Shown: positions 36,899-45,624 of the stretch, piece by piece
How the letters are laid out: each line of letters begins with the position of its first letter
How positions within the stretch are numbered: the stretch's first letter is position 1
Assembly (NCBI GenBank): GCA_002721875.1
Contig: PBLU01000026.1
Coordinates: 1-64,000, forward strand
Direction: 5' to 3'
DNA: 64,000 bases
DNA from: Chloroflexota bacterium
Lineage (GTDB): Bacteria > Chloroflexota > Dehalococcoidia > UBA1151 > TMED-70
Made by a program: the position numbers and the translations under genes
The notes under the pieces: generated by a model
Seen by the model: only the letters and a program-made list of their open reading frames with translations
Told to the model about the DNA's origin: nothing
The model's database searches: none

Positions 36899-37638
36899 AT
36901 AGCCATACCACCATCGACTCTAATTATTTCTCCTGTTATATATCTAGCTTCTTCTCTGGACAAAAAAGCTGCTATTGGTGCAATTTCATCAGGTTCCCCG
37001 AATCTTTGCATGGGAATCCATGACATTACTTCTTTCTTTACTTTATCTGAAAGTACATCAGTAGTGGCAGTTGAAATATATCCAGGTGCTATAACGTTTA
37101 CAGTTATATTTCTAGTTGCTACTTCTTTTGCAACTGATTTTGTAAAAGAATGAATTCCTGCTTTTGAAGCAGAATAATTTGACTGTCCAATATTACCTCT
37201 TATACCCACAACTGAAGAAATATTTATGACTCTTCCCCATCTATTTTTTATCATATTATTTATACAAAGCTTGGTACAATAAAAAGTCCCTTTAAGGTTT
37301 GTATCTATGACTTTATCAAAATCTTCTGGCTTCATTCTCATTAGTAATGAATCTGAAATAATACCAGCGTTATTATATAGTATTTCTACTGGTCCTAAAG
37401 AATTTTCAACTTGCTTAACCATTTCTTGTACCTCTTCAAGTTTTGAAACATTAGCTTTTACTATCATCCCCGAAGAGCCTCTTTTATTTATTTCTCTTAA
37501 AACTTCTTCAGCATCTTCTTTATGAGAATTATAATTTATAGCTATTGTATGTCCTTGATCTGCAAGTCGTAGTGCTATAGCTCTCCCTATTCCTCTTGAA
37601 GCTCCAGTAATTAATACTATTCTTGATAATTCTTCCAT
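36895..37638 (-). CDS. fabG: 3-oxoacyl-ACP reductase
   Basis: This 247-residue SDR enzyme shows ITGASRGIGRAIALRLA for NADP binding, NNAGI, the catalytic Ser in NISSVVG, Y-x3-K in NYSASKAG and the end TGEIIRVDGGMAI. It reduces 3-oxoacyl-ACP in type II fatty acid synthesis. It begins one base from the plsX stop and overlaps fabL, so the three lipid genes are coupled. Confidence 0.94.
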   Translation of the reverse strand: MEELSRIVLITGASRGIGRAIALRLADQGHTIAINYNSHKEDAEEVLREINKRGSSGMIVKANVSKLEEVQEMVKQVENSLGPVEILYNNAGIISDSLLMRMKPEDFDKVIDTNLKGTFYCTKLCINNMIKNRWGRVINISSVVGIRGNIGQSNYSASKAGIHSFTKSVAKEVATRNITVNVIAPGYISTATTDVLSDKVKKEVMSWIPMQRFGEPDEIAPIAAFLSREEARYITGEIIRVDGGMAI

Positions 37639-38639
37639 TATTTTCCCTTAGTTTCAGATCTTATTTTATTAATAGCTTCTATTTGCTTACTGACCCAATC
37701 ATTTTCAATTGTAATTTTAGCTGTATTAATAGCACTTACGATAGTATCTATTTTTGATGCTCCATGACCTATTATACCTATCCCTTTGATACCAAATATA
37801 GGTCCTCCTCCATATGACTCAGAGACTATATTAGTTTTATTAAAAATTTCTTTAGCTAAATCTTTATCACCATTTTTATATAAAATTTCATTTGATATTT
37901 TTTTCCCTAATCCTTCAGTTATTTTCAGTAATATATTCCCTACAAATCCATCACAAATAACCACATCGACTTTACTTTCAAATAAGTCTTCTGGCTCTAT
38001 ATTTCCTACAAAATTTAGAGAGCTTTTAGATAGTAATTCAAATGAATCTTTTATAAGCATATTTCCTTTACCTTCTTCAGAGCCAACAGATAATAAAGCT
38101 ACTATAGGATTATCTTTATCAAACATCAATTTAGAAACTTGATTACCAATTGCCGCAAAGTCGACTAGTTGGGTAGGTTTAGTATCAACATTTGATCCCA
38201 AATCTAAAATTATCATTTCAGGAGAATACCCTATGACTGGCCCACCAATTGAACCCCTTTCAATTCCATCAATTGTCCCAAATAAAATTGTTGCAGCAGC
38301 TAAGCTAGCTCCTGAAGAACCCATACTAACAAATCCGTCAGCATGCCCTTTCTTGACTAATCCAGCAGATACAAAAACTGATGCTTTCGGCTTAGACCGA
38401 AAAGCATGAACAGGACTTTCTCCTTCCATAACAATTCCTTCAGAAGGTATGATTTTCATTTTTTCAGATATTTCTTGAGGATATTTTTCAAGCTCTTTTT
38501 GAATTTTTTTTAGATCTCCCACTAGAGCTACATTAATTCCTAATTCTGTAATTGCTCTAATCGCAGCTGGAACCGTAACACTGGGACCTATATCTCCACC
38601 CATGGCATCTAAAGCTATAACTCCATTAAATTTTTCCAT
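37638..38639 (-). CDS. plsX: Phosphate acyltransferase
   Basis: This 333-residue protein begins IALDAMGGDIGPSVTVPAAI and contains SMGSSGASLAAATILFG, VDTKPTQLVDFA and CDGFVGNILLK, all diagnostic of PlsX, which makes acyl-phosphate from acyl-ACP for PlsY in membrane phospholipid synthesis. Its neighbours on the same strand are fabG and fabL downstream and two MaoC genes upstream. Confidence 0.95.
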   Translation of the reverse strand: MEKFNGVIALDAMGGDIGPSVTVPAAIRAITELGINVALVGDLKKIQKELEKYPQEISEKMKIIPSEGIVMEGESPVHAFRSKPKASVFVSAGLVKKGHADGFVSMGSSGASLAAATILFGTIDGIERGSIGGPVIGYSPEMIILDLGSNVDTKPTQLVDFAAIGNQVSKLMFDKDNPIVALLSVGSEEGKGNMLIKDSFELLSKSSLNFVGNIEPEDLFESKVDVVICDGFVGNILLKITEGLGKKISNEILYKNGDKDLAKEIFNKTNIVSESYGGGPIFGIKGIGIIGHGASKIDTIVSAINTAKITIENDWVSKQIEAINKIRSETKGK

Positions 38640-38650
38640 TTTTTCCTCTT

Positions 38651-39016
38651 TTATTCTGTTGTGAATGAAGCCGAAACAACTTCCTCACCACTTTCGTTCA
38701 TACATAGAATTTTAATATTTTTCCCAATTCCTTCAATACTATTTTCTTCATGGAATATTCTTATTTTTTCTTCTGAATATACAGGATTCTTAAATCTTCC
38801 TTCAAAATTTGAATTCTTGAACCAATCTTCAGAATAGTATTTATATAGATACTCCATAATAATAGAAAGAGTTAGCATTCCATGAGCTATTCTTTTCTTA
38901 AATTGACTTTTTTCAGCAAATTCTTCGTCCAAATGAATTGGGTTAAAATCCTTTGATGCAGAGGCATAGTCATTGATCATTTGTTGAGTAATTACTATTT
39001 CAAAAAAATCTTTAAT
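38651..39016 (-). CDS. MaoC-family (R)-hydratase/dehydratase, catalytic half, predicted AUU start
   Basis: The protein is 121 residues from the proposed start. The hydratase-2 motif is ASASKDFNPIHLDEEFA, with catalytic Asp and His. The first ATG in frame, at 38980, would begin at MINDYASAS and remove the usual N-terminal strand and VITQQ-MINDYA helix. The frame is open back to a TAG at 39026-39028 and contains no ATG, GTG or TTG. An ATT at 39016 lies exactly six bases after GGAG, and overlaps the TAA of the upstream MaoC gene. The product is probably the B half of a HadAB-like 3-hydroxyacyl-thioester dehydratase. Confidence 0.82.
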   Translation of the reverse strand: MKDFFEIVITQQMINDYASASKDFNPIHLDEEFAEKSQFKKRIAHGMLTLSIIMEYLYKYYSEDWFKNSNFEGRFKNPVYSEEKIRIFHEENSIEGIGKNIKILCMNESGEEVVSASFTTE

Positions 39017-39401
39017 TTTTTTCTCCTAAATCACTTATTAAGATTGTACTAATTGATTCTCCTAAATTAATTTTAGAACCATCTCTGTATTGAATCTTAA
39101 TTTTTATAAAGAAATTTCCTCTTCTTTCTGTTTTTGAAACTATTTCTGGATAGGCAAAAACAGTTTCTTTTTCCTTGATCTTTTTAATCCATTTTACTGT
39201 TTGATTCAAATGAACTGCACCTTCTTCTAAATTTATATCTTCTAATAGAATTCCAAAACTGGTTGAAATTAAGTAGAAAGGGGAATGATTTCTAATATCT
39301 CTATTTTTTATAGCTTTAGAATATGCATCTGAGGATTTTTCATTATAAGTGATTTCATATGGTCCAAATTTATGACCAATTTCAAATTCCTTAATTGTCA
39401 T
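39012..39401 (-). CDS. MaoC N-terminal-type hot-dog protein, HadA-like partner
   Basis: This 129-residue single hot-dog domain resembles the MaoC_dehydratas_N/FAS1-DH-like proteins: IGHKFGPYEITYNEK, AYSKAIKNRD, then HLNQTVKWIKKIKEKETV and ISDLGEKN. It lacks the D-x-N-P-I-H motif carried by the next gene, so it is probably the structural or substrate-binding half of a heterodimer. In mycobacteria HadA-HadB is such a pair and dehydrates 3-hydroxyacyl-ACP. The start overlaps the TlpA gene by 11 bases. Confidence 0.75.
   Translation of the reverse strand: MTIKEFEIGHKFGPYEITYNEKSSDAYSKAIKNRDIRNHSPFYLISTSFGILLEDINLEEGAVHLNQTVKWIKKIKEKETVFAYPEIVSKTERRGNFFIKIKIQYRDGSKINLGESISTILISDLGEKN
39014..39027 (-). 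promoter_or_regulatory. Ribosome binding site with AUU initiator
   Basis: On the minus strand AGGAG (39027-39023) is followed by six A residues and then ATT (39016-39014). The ATT shares one base with the TAA of the upstream gene (ATTAA), mimicking the ATGA overlaps seen elsewhere in the window. No standard start codon is available at a suitable distance. Confidence 0.6.
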
Positions 39402-39975
39402 TATCTTTATCCTCTTGCAAAAGTCTCTCTAGGTAACCGTCTAATGATTTTTTATTATTAGGACCATTTATTTTAAATGCAAATGAACCATCGCTATTAA
39501 CAAAAAATTTTTCAGGTACAGCTATTACTCCAAAGTCTACTGCAGTACTACCATTATTATCAATTATTATATCGTACTGAATATCGTATTTATTTATAAA
39601 TTCTTGGATATCATTAGGTTGATCCCAGACCGCAATTCCAACGAAATTTATTCCCCTAAAACTCCATTCTTTTTGAGCATCAGATAAAATAGATGCCTCT
39701 TTGATGCATGGACCGCACCAAGAAGACCAAAAATCAATCACTAATGGTTTACCTTCATAATCAGATAAATTTATCCTTTTACCATCAATAGTTTCTAAAC
39801 TAAAGTTAGTACCTTCTGGAGCAGAAATAGAAACTTCTCCCAGTATACTATTTACTCCCAAATTTATTTTTGGAGTTTTTTCACTAATACTTCCAGCAAT
39901 CATTAATGAAAAAAATAAAACTAGAAAGAGAAAAGAAATTATTATTATTAGATTTTTAGAATTAATTAGTTTCAT
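39391..39975 (-). CDS. TlpA/CcmG-type membrane-anchored thioredoxin
   Basis: This 194-residue protein has one N-terminal membrane anchor at about residues 8-28, an extracytoplasmic linker and a thioredoxin-like domain with WCGPC (C87, C90), GVIAVPEKFFVNSDG (cis-Pro) and a C-terminal helix. CcmG/ResA relatives reduce the cysteines of apocytochrome c before haem attachment, which fits the neighbouring ccmF and ccmH and the downstream need of ActA and ActE for haem c. It overlaps the upstream secreted-protein gene by four bases. Confidence 0.9.
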   Translation of the reverse strand: MKLINSKNLIIIISFLFLVLFFSLMIAGSISEKTPKINLGVNSILGEVSISAPEGTNFSLETIDGKRINLSDYEGKPLVIDFWSSWCGPCIKEASILSDAQKEWSFRGINFVGIAVWDQPNDIQEFINKYDIQYDIIIDNNGSTAVDFGVIAVPEKFFVNSDGSFAFKINGPNNKKSLDGYLERLLQEDKDNDN

Positions 39976-40739
39976 AATATTTTTTTTCTTCTATTTATAA
40001 AAAATCTAATAATAAAAAATAATATTATGAAATTAATCATAATTAAGATTATTACCAAATTTAATATTTCGTAATTTAGACTACCTGTTATTTTATTTAT
40101 GAATGAGCTTGGAATATCTTTCATTTCAATATTCAAGTAATCACCCTTTGAATAATTTTCTCCTATATATTCATCAAAAATATTTGATGAAATATTTATT
40201 TGTTTTGAGAAATCGACATTATTGCCCAAAATTACTCCAGCTCCTTCAGGAATAATTATCTTAAAGTTATTTGCTCCATGGGGTAAATGTAAAGGAAATA
40301 ATAATTCCGATGATTTATATTTGATATTAAAATTAAATATAAGATTATACTCTCCAGGAGGAATATCAGAAGTTATAGCAAAGCCTTTTGATAGCTCTAT
40401 CAAGTTACCGTCCGGAAGGTCTGTTTCTACGTATAAATCAGAAAAACCTTCAGGTAAACTAAACCTTAGAAAATTCATACCTGTAGATGCAACGTCTGTA
40501 AAATTAGGAGAAAATATCATATCTGTAGGATTTTCAATCTTAACTGCCGTGATTACTGATAATACTTGATCATTTTGATTAACAGATAAAATTGACATAT
40601 TGTATTCTTTTATATTTATTTCATTAATGTCCAATGATTCATTTGCATAAATATAATCTGAATAATTAATAAAATTAAATGCTAATATAATCCATAAAAA
40701 TACAAAGTTAGAGATCCTGATTCTATTCATCATTTTCAT
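39972..40739 (-). CDS. Exported membrane-bound protein in the cytochrome c maturation cluster
   Basis: The protein is about 255 residues from the ATG at 40739; ATGs at 40733 and 40730 are alternatives. It has an N-terminal signal segment ending near an ANESL junction, a beta-rich extracytoplasmic region of about 180 residues without cysteines or recognised domain, and a C-terminal membrane helix followed by RRKKIL. The topology suits a haem-lyase accessory or assembly factor, but I do not recognise the family. It overlaps the 3' end of the CcmD-like gene and the start of the TlpA gene. Confidence 0.68.
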   Translation of the reverse strand: MKMMNRIRISNFVFLWIILAFNFINYSDYIYANESLDINEINIKEYNMSILSVNQNDQVLSVITAVKIENPTDMIFSPNFTDVASTGMNFLRFSLPEGFSDLYVETDLPDGNLIELSKGFAITSDIPPGEYNLIFNFNIKYKSSELLFPLHLPHGANNFKIIIPEGAGVILGNNVDFSKQINISSNIFDEYIGENYSKGDYLNIEMKDIPSSFINKITGSLNYEILNLVIILIMINFIILFFIIRFFINRRKKIL

Positions 40740-40830
40740 CTTTATCTTTCTTTTTATAAAAAGGTCCAACAATTAGATATGTTGAAAATAAAACTAATAA
40801 AAGAAATATTACTGACAATAATAATTCCAT
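40723..40830 (-). CDS. 35-residue single-pass membrane peptide, CcmD-like
   Basis: This short frame starts ATG at 40830, two bases after the ccmF stop, with AAGGA at proper spacing, and ends TAG at 40723. The peptide begins MELLLSVIFLLLV, forms one membrane helix up to about residue 22 and ends in a charged tail YKKKDKDENDE. Size, topology and place between ccmF and other maturation genes match CcmD, which in other bacteria helps release holo-CcmE. The homology cannot be proven at this length. Confidence 0.6.
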   Translation of the reverse strand: MELLLSVIFLLLVLFSTYLIVGPFYKKKDKDENDE

Positions 40831-40831
40831 T

Positions 40832-42781
40832 CTAATCCTTTTTAATTTTGGTTGGCCAAAGAGTTATTAATGTACCTAAAATCAGTATAGGTCCTGATAA
40901 CCAAATCCACCATGCTAATGGATTAATTGCAATTCTTATTGTCATATTATTATCATCAATGAAATCCTTTGGAATAATATATAAATCCTCGATAGGACTA
41001 CTTAGTATTCCTGATCTGACACTTATTTGATTATAATTTGGATAATAAGAGTGCATTGCTGTAATATTACCTATTTTTTCTTGTGTTTGATTATTAGAAA
41101 TGGTAAATTTTGCTTTAGTAATAGAGTTCTCAGCTATAAATTCCTGTTCTATTTGATTAAATGAAATTAAGTATTTATCAAATTTTATTTCATCATTTAT
41201 AGACAGATTTAGGTCTAATCTCTCATCATAAAACTTTGTACCTACAACTCCAAAAGCCAAAGCTAATATAGCTATATGAACAACATATCCACCATTTCTT
41301 CCTCTATTTGAAATAATCATCCTAAGAAAAGATGGTAGTGGATTATATGAATTGCCCATTCTTGATTTTGTACCTCCAATCCACTCTCGCATAATAATTG
41401 TTAGTACAAAGATTATAGATAAAAATGAAATTAAAGGGAAAAAATCTTTTATACCTGATGCAACTAGATAAACACTAGATGCAATAGTTATTACAAAAGA
41501 CGGTAGAAGTCTTAAAAAAACTGCTTTTTTTGTAGTTTTTCTCCATGATAAAATCGGACCAATACCCATAAGAATAATTATTAGAAGTAATATTGGTCCA
41601 GCTGTTTTATCAAAGTAAGGTGAAGAAACACTTATTTCTGTTCCATTTAGTAATATAGAAACTACTGGAAAAATTACTCCCCACAAAATTATTAATGAAG
41701 TTAAGACTAATAAAATATTATTTAATAAAAATGAAGCCTCTCTAGATAAATAGGATTCAATATTATTATCATTTTTGATCAAGTTTTGATAATTATAAAT
41801 AATTGAAATAACACTATAAAAAGTCAAAACTATCATAAAAGATAGGAATAAAAAGCCTAAAGTTGATGCTGCAAAAGAATGAACTGATACTACGGGGCCA
41901 CCTCTATTAATGAATGTTCCGAGCAAGGCTAATATGAAAGTAAGCGAAACTAAAATTATATTCCAAAGTCTGAACATACCTCTTCTTTCTTCTACCATGA
42001 GTGAGTGAATTAAGGCAGTAAGAACTAACCAAGGCATCAAGCCAACATTTTCTATTGGATCCCATGCCCAATATCCTCCCCATCCTAAAATTGTGTATGC
42101 CCACCAGGCACCAATCAACAATCCTGCACCTAAAACTGCCCAAGAAATTAAGCACCATATTCTTAGTATAGAATACCATGGAGCTTTTCCAGATTTATCG
42201 AATAAAGATCCTTGACATAATACAAAAGGTATAGAAATTGAGGCAAGCCCTGACATTAAAAGAGGAGGATGAATGTACATGCCTGGATGCCGTAGCAAAG
42301 GGTTAATACCTTTACCATTTTCAGGAATAAATTCTGAAACCTCAAAAGGATTCGCAAAAAATATTAAAACCATTAGATAAAATAAGGAAATGAAGGAAAG
42401 AATTGAGCAAGGGTAATTTAATTTTTCTTTTATAACATTTTTTGCGAACTTATACATAATTCCGCTAAGTAAAACATGAACTAAAAGAATATATAATAGT
42501 GACCCTTCATTTCCAGAATAAAAGGCTACCAAAGTGAGAGCTCTATTCATATCTAGACTTGAATGATTAGCAACATATATATTAGAAAAATCATTACTCA
42601 AGAAAGAGTAAATTAATGCAAATGCACTCAATGAAACCATCAATATTATTAAATAGAAACTTCTCTTGGCACTCTTTATAATATTTTGATTATTTAATTT
42701 TTCGCCTATAAAAAAAAATAATGTTGCATGGATTGAAAGTACCAAGCCGAGTAGCATAATATAGAAACCGAAATTATTCAT
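40832..42781 (-). CDS. ccmF: Cytochrome c haem lyase subunit CcmF
   Basis: This 649-residue protein has about 14-15 membrane helices and the tryptophan-rich WWD haem-handling motif GWGGYWAWDPIENVGLMPW. An extracytoplasmic loop near residues 520-610 precedes the last helix. It ligates haem to apocytochromes with CcmH. CcmA, B, C and E are not in the window. Position after actE and ccmH suggests production in step with alternative complex III. Confidence 0.95.
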   Translation of the reverse strand: MNNFGFYIMLLGLVLSIHATLFFFIGEKLNNQNIIKSAKRSFYLIILMVSLSAFALIYSFLSNDFSNIYVANHSSLDMNRALTLVAFYSGNEGSLLYILLVHVLLSGIMYKFAKNVIKEKLNYPCSILSFISLFYLMVLIFFANPFEVSEFIPENGKGINPLLRHPGMYIHPPLLMSGLASISIPFVLCQGSLFDKSGKAPWYSILRIWCLISWAVLGAGLLIGAWWAYTILGWGGYWAWDPIENVGLMPWLVLTALIHSLMVEERRGMFRLWNIILVSLTFILALLGTFINRGGPVVSVHSFAASTLGFLFLSFMIVLTFYSVISIIYNYQNLIKNDNNIESYLSREASFLLNNILLVLTSLIILWGVIFPVVSILLNGTEISVSSPYFDKTAGPILLLIIILMGIGPILSWRKTTKKAVFLRLLPSFVITIASSVYLVASGIKDFFPLISFLSIIFVLTIIMREWIGGTKSRMGNSYNPLPSFLRMIISNRGRNGGYVVHIAILALAFGVVGTKFYDERLDLNLSINDEIKFDKYLISFNQIEQEFIAENSITKAKFTISNNQTQEKIGNITAMHSYYPNYNQISVRSGILSSPIEDLYIIPKDFIDDNNMTIRIAINPLAWWIWLSGPILILGTLITLWPTKIKKD

Positions 42782-42786
42782 TAAGA

Positions 42787-43182
42787 TTATCTCGCTTTTT
42801 GTTTTCGGATATAGAATGAAAAAATTAGAATACTAAAAACCAATCCTATTATTGGAACAATATATGCCAATAAATTGAATCCCGAAACAGAAGGATAGGC
42901 AAGCACATTTTCTCCATATCTTTCTACAAAATAATTTTTTATCTCACTTTCATTATATCCTTCACCTATCTTTTCTTTGATAGAATTTTTCATATCTTCT
43001 GCAATTAATGATTGAGATTGGTCTAAAGTTTGACCATCGCATACAGGACACATTATTTCTTTTTCTAGCTTTATATATAAGTCTTCGTCAGATTGATTTA
43101 CTGAGACCATACATGAAATGAAAACAAGAGTATAAAGGAATAAGATCTTTTTGATTAATATAAAATAACTAACGTAAGTCAT
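42787..43182 (-). CDS. ccmH: Cytochrome c maturation protein CcmH
   Basis: The protein is 131 residues from the ATG at 43182 and has an N-terminal membrane segment (about 5-25), the thiol-redox motif EIMCPVCDGQTLDQSQS with C45 and C48, a three-helix domain and a C-terminal membrane segment followed by RKQKAR. It lacks the long TPR extension of proteobacterial CcmH. It should hold apocytochrome cysteines ready for CcmF. The gene overlaps actE, and TTG codons at 43200 could give a slightly longer product. Confidence 0.92.
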   Translation of the reverse strand: MTYVSYFILIKKILFLYTLVFISCMVSVNQSDEDLYIKLEKEIMCPVCDGQTLDQSQSLIAEDMKNSIKEKIGEGYNESEIKNYFVERYGENVLAYPSVSGFNLLAYIVPIIGLVFSILIFSFYIRKQKAR

Positions 43183-43690
43183 CCCAAACATAATCAACAA
43201 TAGATTTTATCTCTTCTTCAGTTAACATATTTTTGTAAGCTGGCATTAAACCTGCTCCACCTTTTATGAAAACAACAGCATTTTCTTTACTCAGTTCTGA
43301 TGAAATCAAGTTTGCTGGATTTTTATGAGATTCACCTGTGACACTATACCAATAGTTATCTTTTGAAGTTATCTGATCTGCAGCAGGTCCATATCCTCCA
43401 CCATTGTCTCCGTGACAGAATGCACAGTTTACAGAATACAGTTCATAACCATCATAATTAGATTGAACTTTTTTACTCATATTTAGTTCTGAATTTTCTC
43501 CAATATTTTTGAAAGGTACACTATCTGGATGTGCAGGGACTCTTGGAGGCTCTTGATCTCTGTATGCTTGGTTGTAATGCATTTCACTAAATATTTCTAC
43601 TGGATAAGTATTAGATTGCTGTATACATCCAGTAAATATAAAAAAAGATAAAATGTAAATTGCTATTAACTTTTTATTTATTAGGATCAA
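43169..43690 (-). CDS. actE: Alternative complex III subunit ActE, monohaem lipoprotein cytochrome c
   Basis: This 173-residue protein has a signal peptide with a lipobox ending at C22 (FFIFTGC), so it is probably lipid-anchored. The haem site is C89-AFCH93, with a likely axial Met in GAGLMPAYKNML. The N-terminal region YNQAYRDQEPPRVPAHPDSVP is typical of ActE-type cytochromes. It starts with TTG preceded by GAGG. It would hand electrons from the complex toward the oxidase. Confidence 0.9.
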   Translation of the reverse strand: MILINKKLIAIYILSFFIFTGCIQQSNTYPVEIFSEMHYNQAYRDQEPPRVPAHPDSVPFKNIGENSELNMSKKVQSNYDGYELYSVNCAFCHGDNGGGYGPAADQITSKDNYWYSVTGESHKNPANLISSELSKENAVVFIKGGAGLMPAYKNMLTEEEIKSIVDYVWDDLR

Positions 43691-43702
43691 TATTTTTTCC
43701 TC

Positions 43703-44206
43703 TTATGCCACTTTTATATCTTCTGAACCTGTTTTTTCTAGAACTTTTCTAGCTTTGTCTAAATCTTTATCTTCTACTGTTATTACGACACCTATATAAC
43801 CTTCAGTTATTCTTGCATCATAAACTCCAGGATTGATATTAGGTAATCTTGACTCAAAAATAATTCCAATTACACTAAATATTACTGCTGCAAGCATAGT
43901 CATTTCATACATAATAATCAACATTGCGAAAATGGATAATATTGGCTTTCCACCTGTAATCAGAGGGTATGCCAATTGGGTTGCTGTTGTAAGAAATAAT
44001 GACAATGTAAATCCTATGATTGCACCGAAAGCTGGGAATCTAAATAATCTATGCTGAGGGACATACTCACCAAATGCACCTTCAGGATATGGTGTTCCTG
44101 TAAGAACATCAAATGTGCCTCTCTCAAATCCAGAATCCTTAAGTCCATCCATCGCATCAGCTGCATTATTTGGATCTACATATAAACCTAGAATACTCTT
44201 ACTCAT
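43703..44206 (-). CDS. actD: Alternative complex III subunit ActD (DUF3341)
   Basis: This 167-residue protein contains a ferredoxin-like N-terminal part with LYVDPNNAADAMDGLKDSGF, the DUF3341 pattern PYPEGAFGEYVPQHRLFRFPAFGAIIGF, and two membrane helices in the region 58-125. ActD is a membrane subunit that packs beside ActC. It lies two bases after actC. Confidence 0.92.
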   Translation of the reverse strand: MSKSILGLYVDPNNAADAMDGLKDSGFERGTFDVLTGTPYPEGAFGEYVPQHRLFRFPAFGAIIGFTLSLFLTTATQLAYPLITGGKPILSIFAMLIIMYEMTMLAAVIFSVIGIIFESRLPNINPGVYDARITEGYIGVVITVEDKDLDKARKVLEKTGSEDIKVA

Positions 44207-44208
44207 AA

Positions 44209-45612
44209 CTAATCCTCTTCTTCTTCCTCTTCCTCTCTAAAAATAGTAGGAACAGTTGCACGACCAATTTTTATTGAATCGCTAAATACTTCACTTTCTT
44301 TTTGTTCAAACAAAGGAACTAATGGAAAAACTCTTGAAAATAATAACATTAACATAGTAACCCAGCAAAATGACCAAAATAAAACATACCATTCAAACCA
44401 ACTAGGACTATAGGCTTCCCAAGTAAATACAAAAGGACTTTTTCTTGCAAGCCCAGGTACTATTATTAGAAATCGTTCTAACCACATACCAATATTTACT
44501 AAAATAGAACTCCAAAACATAAGAGCAATATTAGTTCTTACTCTTTTAAATAACCACATAGGTACAGGCAATATATAACCCGTTAGTAAAAATGTAAGGA
44601 ATAATATATTCCAAGGATATTGAAATATCTGCATTTCTCTCAAAGCTATTTCTGGAGCATCTAAACCATATAAAGCAAATAATAATTCAAGGAAAGTAAA
44701 CCCCAGCCAAGCTGTTGCAACTACTGTTAACAATCTGGCAAGAGCATCAAAATGTTCTGGCCTTATAAAATCATTCCATCCCCAGCCCCATCTCATTAAT
44801 GCCATCATAGTGACCACTGCAGAAACACCTGAATGTACTGCTCCAATAACAAAATATGGAGCAAAAATAGTTGAATGCCAACCTTCAACGGCTGTTGTAA
44901 CTGCAAAATCCCATGAAACTATAGAATGAACAGAAACAAATATGGGTAGCATCAGCGCAGATAATAATATTCCTCCTACAACTTGCATTTTCCATTGTCT
45001 AGGATTACCTCTCCATCCTAAGGCTAAGATTGTGTAAAATCCCTTTCTAAAACCAGTAGTTTTATCTCTAAGTACAGCCAAATCCGGAAGTAAAGCAACA
45101 AATAAAAATAATGTTGATCCAGTTAAGTATGTAGAAATAGCAATAGGATCCATAAACAAAGGTGAACGAATATTTGGCCAAATTCCTCTTGCTGCATCAT
45201 AAGGTATTAACCAATATACTATTCTCCAAGTTCTTCCAGCGTGAATTAGTGGGAAAACTAAAGCAGTTGCAAGAGAAAAAATTGTTAGTATCTCGGCTGC
45301 TCTTGTTACAGGCCTTCTCCATTCAGCTTGAGTTATTCTTAGAATTGCTGAAATCATAATTCCTGCGTGAGATATACCCACCCAAAAAACAAAAGTTGTA
45401 ATATATAACCCCCAGTAAATAGGTCGATTAAGTCCAGTGACTCCAAGGCCATATTTTATCTGAATTCCAAAAAGTATAAATCCAATTACTACAAAGAAAA
45501 GCAAAACAGAAAATACTGGATACCACCATCTAGGAGTTTGAAGGGTACCATTTAAAAGGACTCTGTTAGTATATTCCTGACTTAATCTATTTTCATTATC
45601 TCTTTGTTGCAT
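44209..45612 (-). CDS. actC: Alternative complex III subunit ActC, NrfD/PsrC family
   Basis: This 467-residue protein has about ten membrane helices. The family core is visible as WVGISHAGIMISAILRITQAEWRRP, LIHAGRTWRIVYWL and TGSTLFLFVALLPDLAVLRD. The C-terminus is a run of acidic residues (EEEEEEED). ActC binds menaquinol together with the iron-sulfur subunit and is thought to contain the proton path. It could exchange names with the neighbouring NrfD-type subunit, but its motifs fit ActC best. Confidence 0.9.
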   Translation of the reverse strand: MQQRDNENRLSQEYTNRVLLNGTLQTPRWWYPVFSVLLFFVVIGFILFGIQIKYGLGVTGLNRPIYWGLYITTFVFWVGISHAGIMISAILRITQAEWRRPVTRAAEILTIFSLATALVFPLIHAGRTWRIVYWLIPYDAARGIWPNIRSPLFMDPIAISTYLTGSTLFLFVALLPDLAVLRDKTTGFRKGFYTILALGWRGNPRQWKMQVVGGILLSALMLPIFVSVHSIVSWDFAVTTAVEGWHSTIFAPYFVIGAVHSGVSAVVTMMALMRWGWGWNDFIRPEHFDALARLLTVVATAWLGFTFLELLFALYGLDAPEIALREMQIFQYPWNILFLTFLLTGYILPVPMWLFKRVRTNIALMFWSSILVNIGMWLERFLIIVPGLARKSPFVFTWEAYSPSWFEWYVLFWSFCWVTMLMLLFSRVFPLVPLFEQKESEVFSDSIKIGRATVPTIFREEEEEEED

Positions 45613-45624
45613 TTTTTCCTCTAA

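Noticed and set aside
37786..38142. 118-residue plus-strand frame opposite plsX
   Set aside because: It is a shadow of plsX, with Ser/Pro/Ile-rich composition, no ribosome binding site and no recognisable motif. The same holds for the frames at 40222-40569 and 61565-61888.
38651..38980. MaoC starting at the ATG at 38980
   Set aside because: It would lose the conserved N-terminal strand (KDFFEIVITQQ) and has no ribosome binding site at good spacing; the AUU site explains both.
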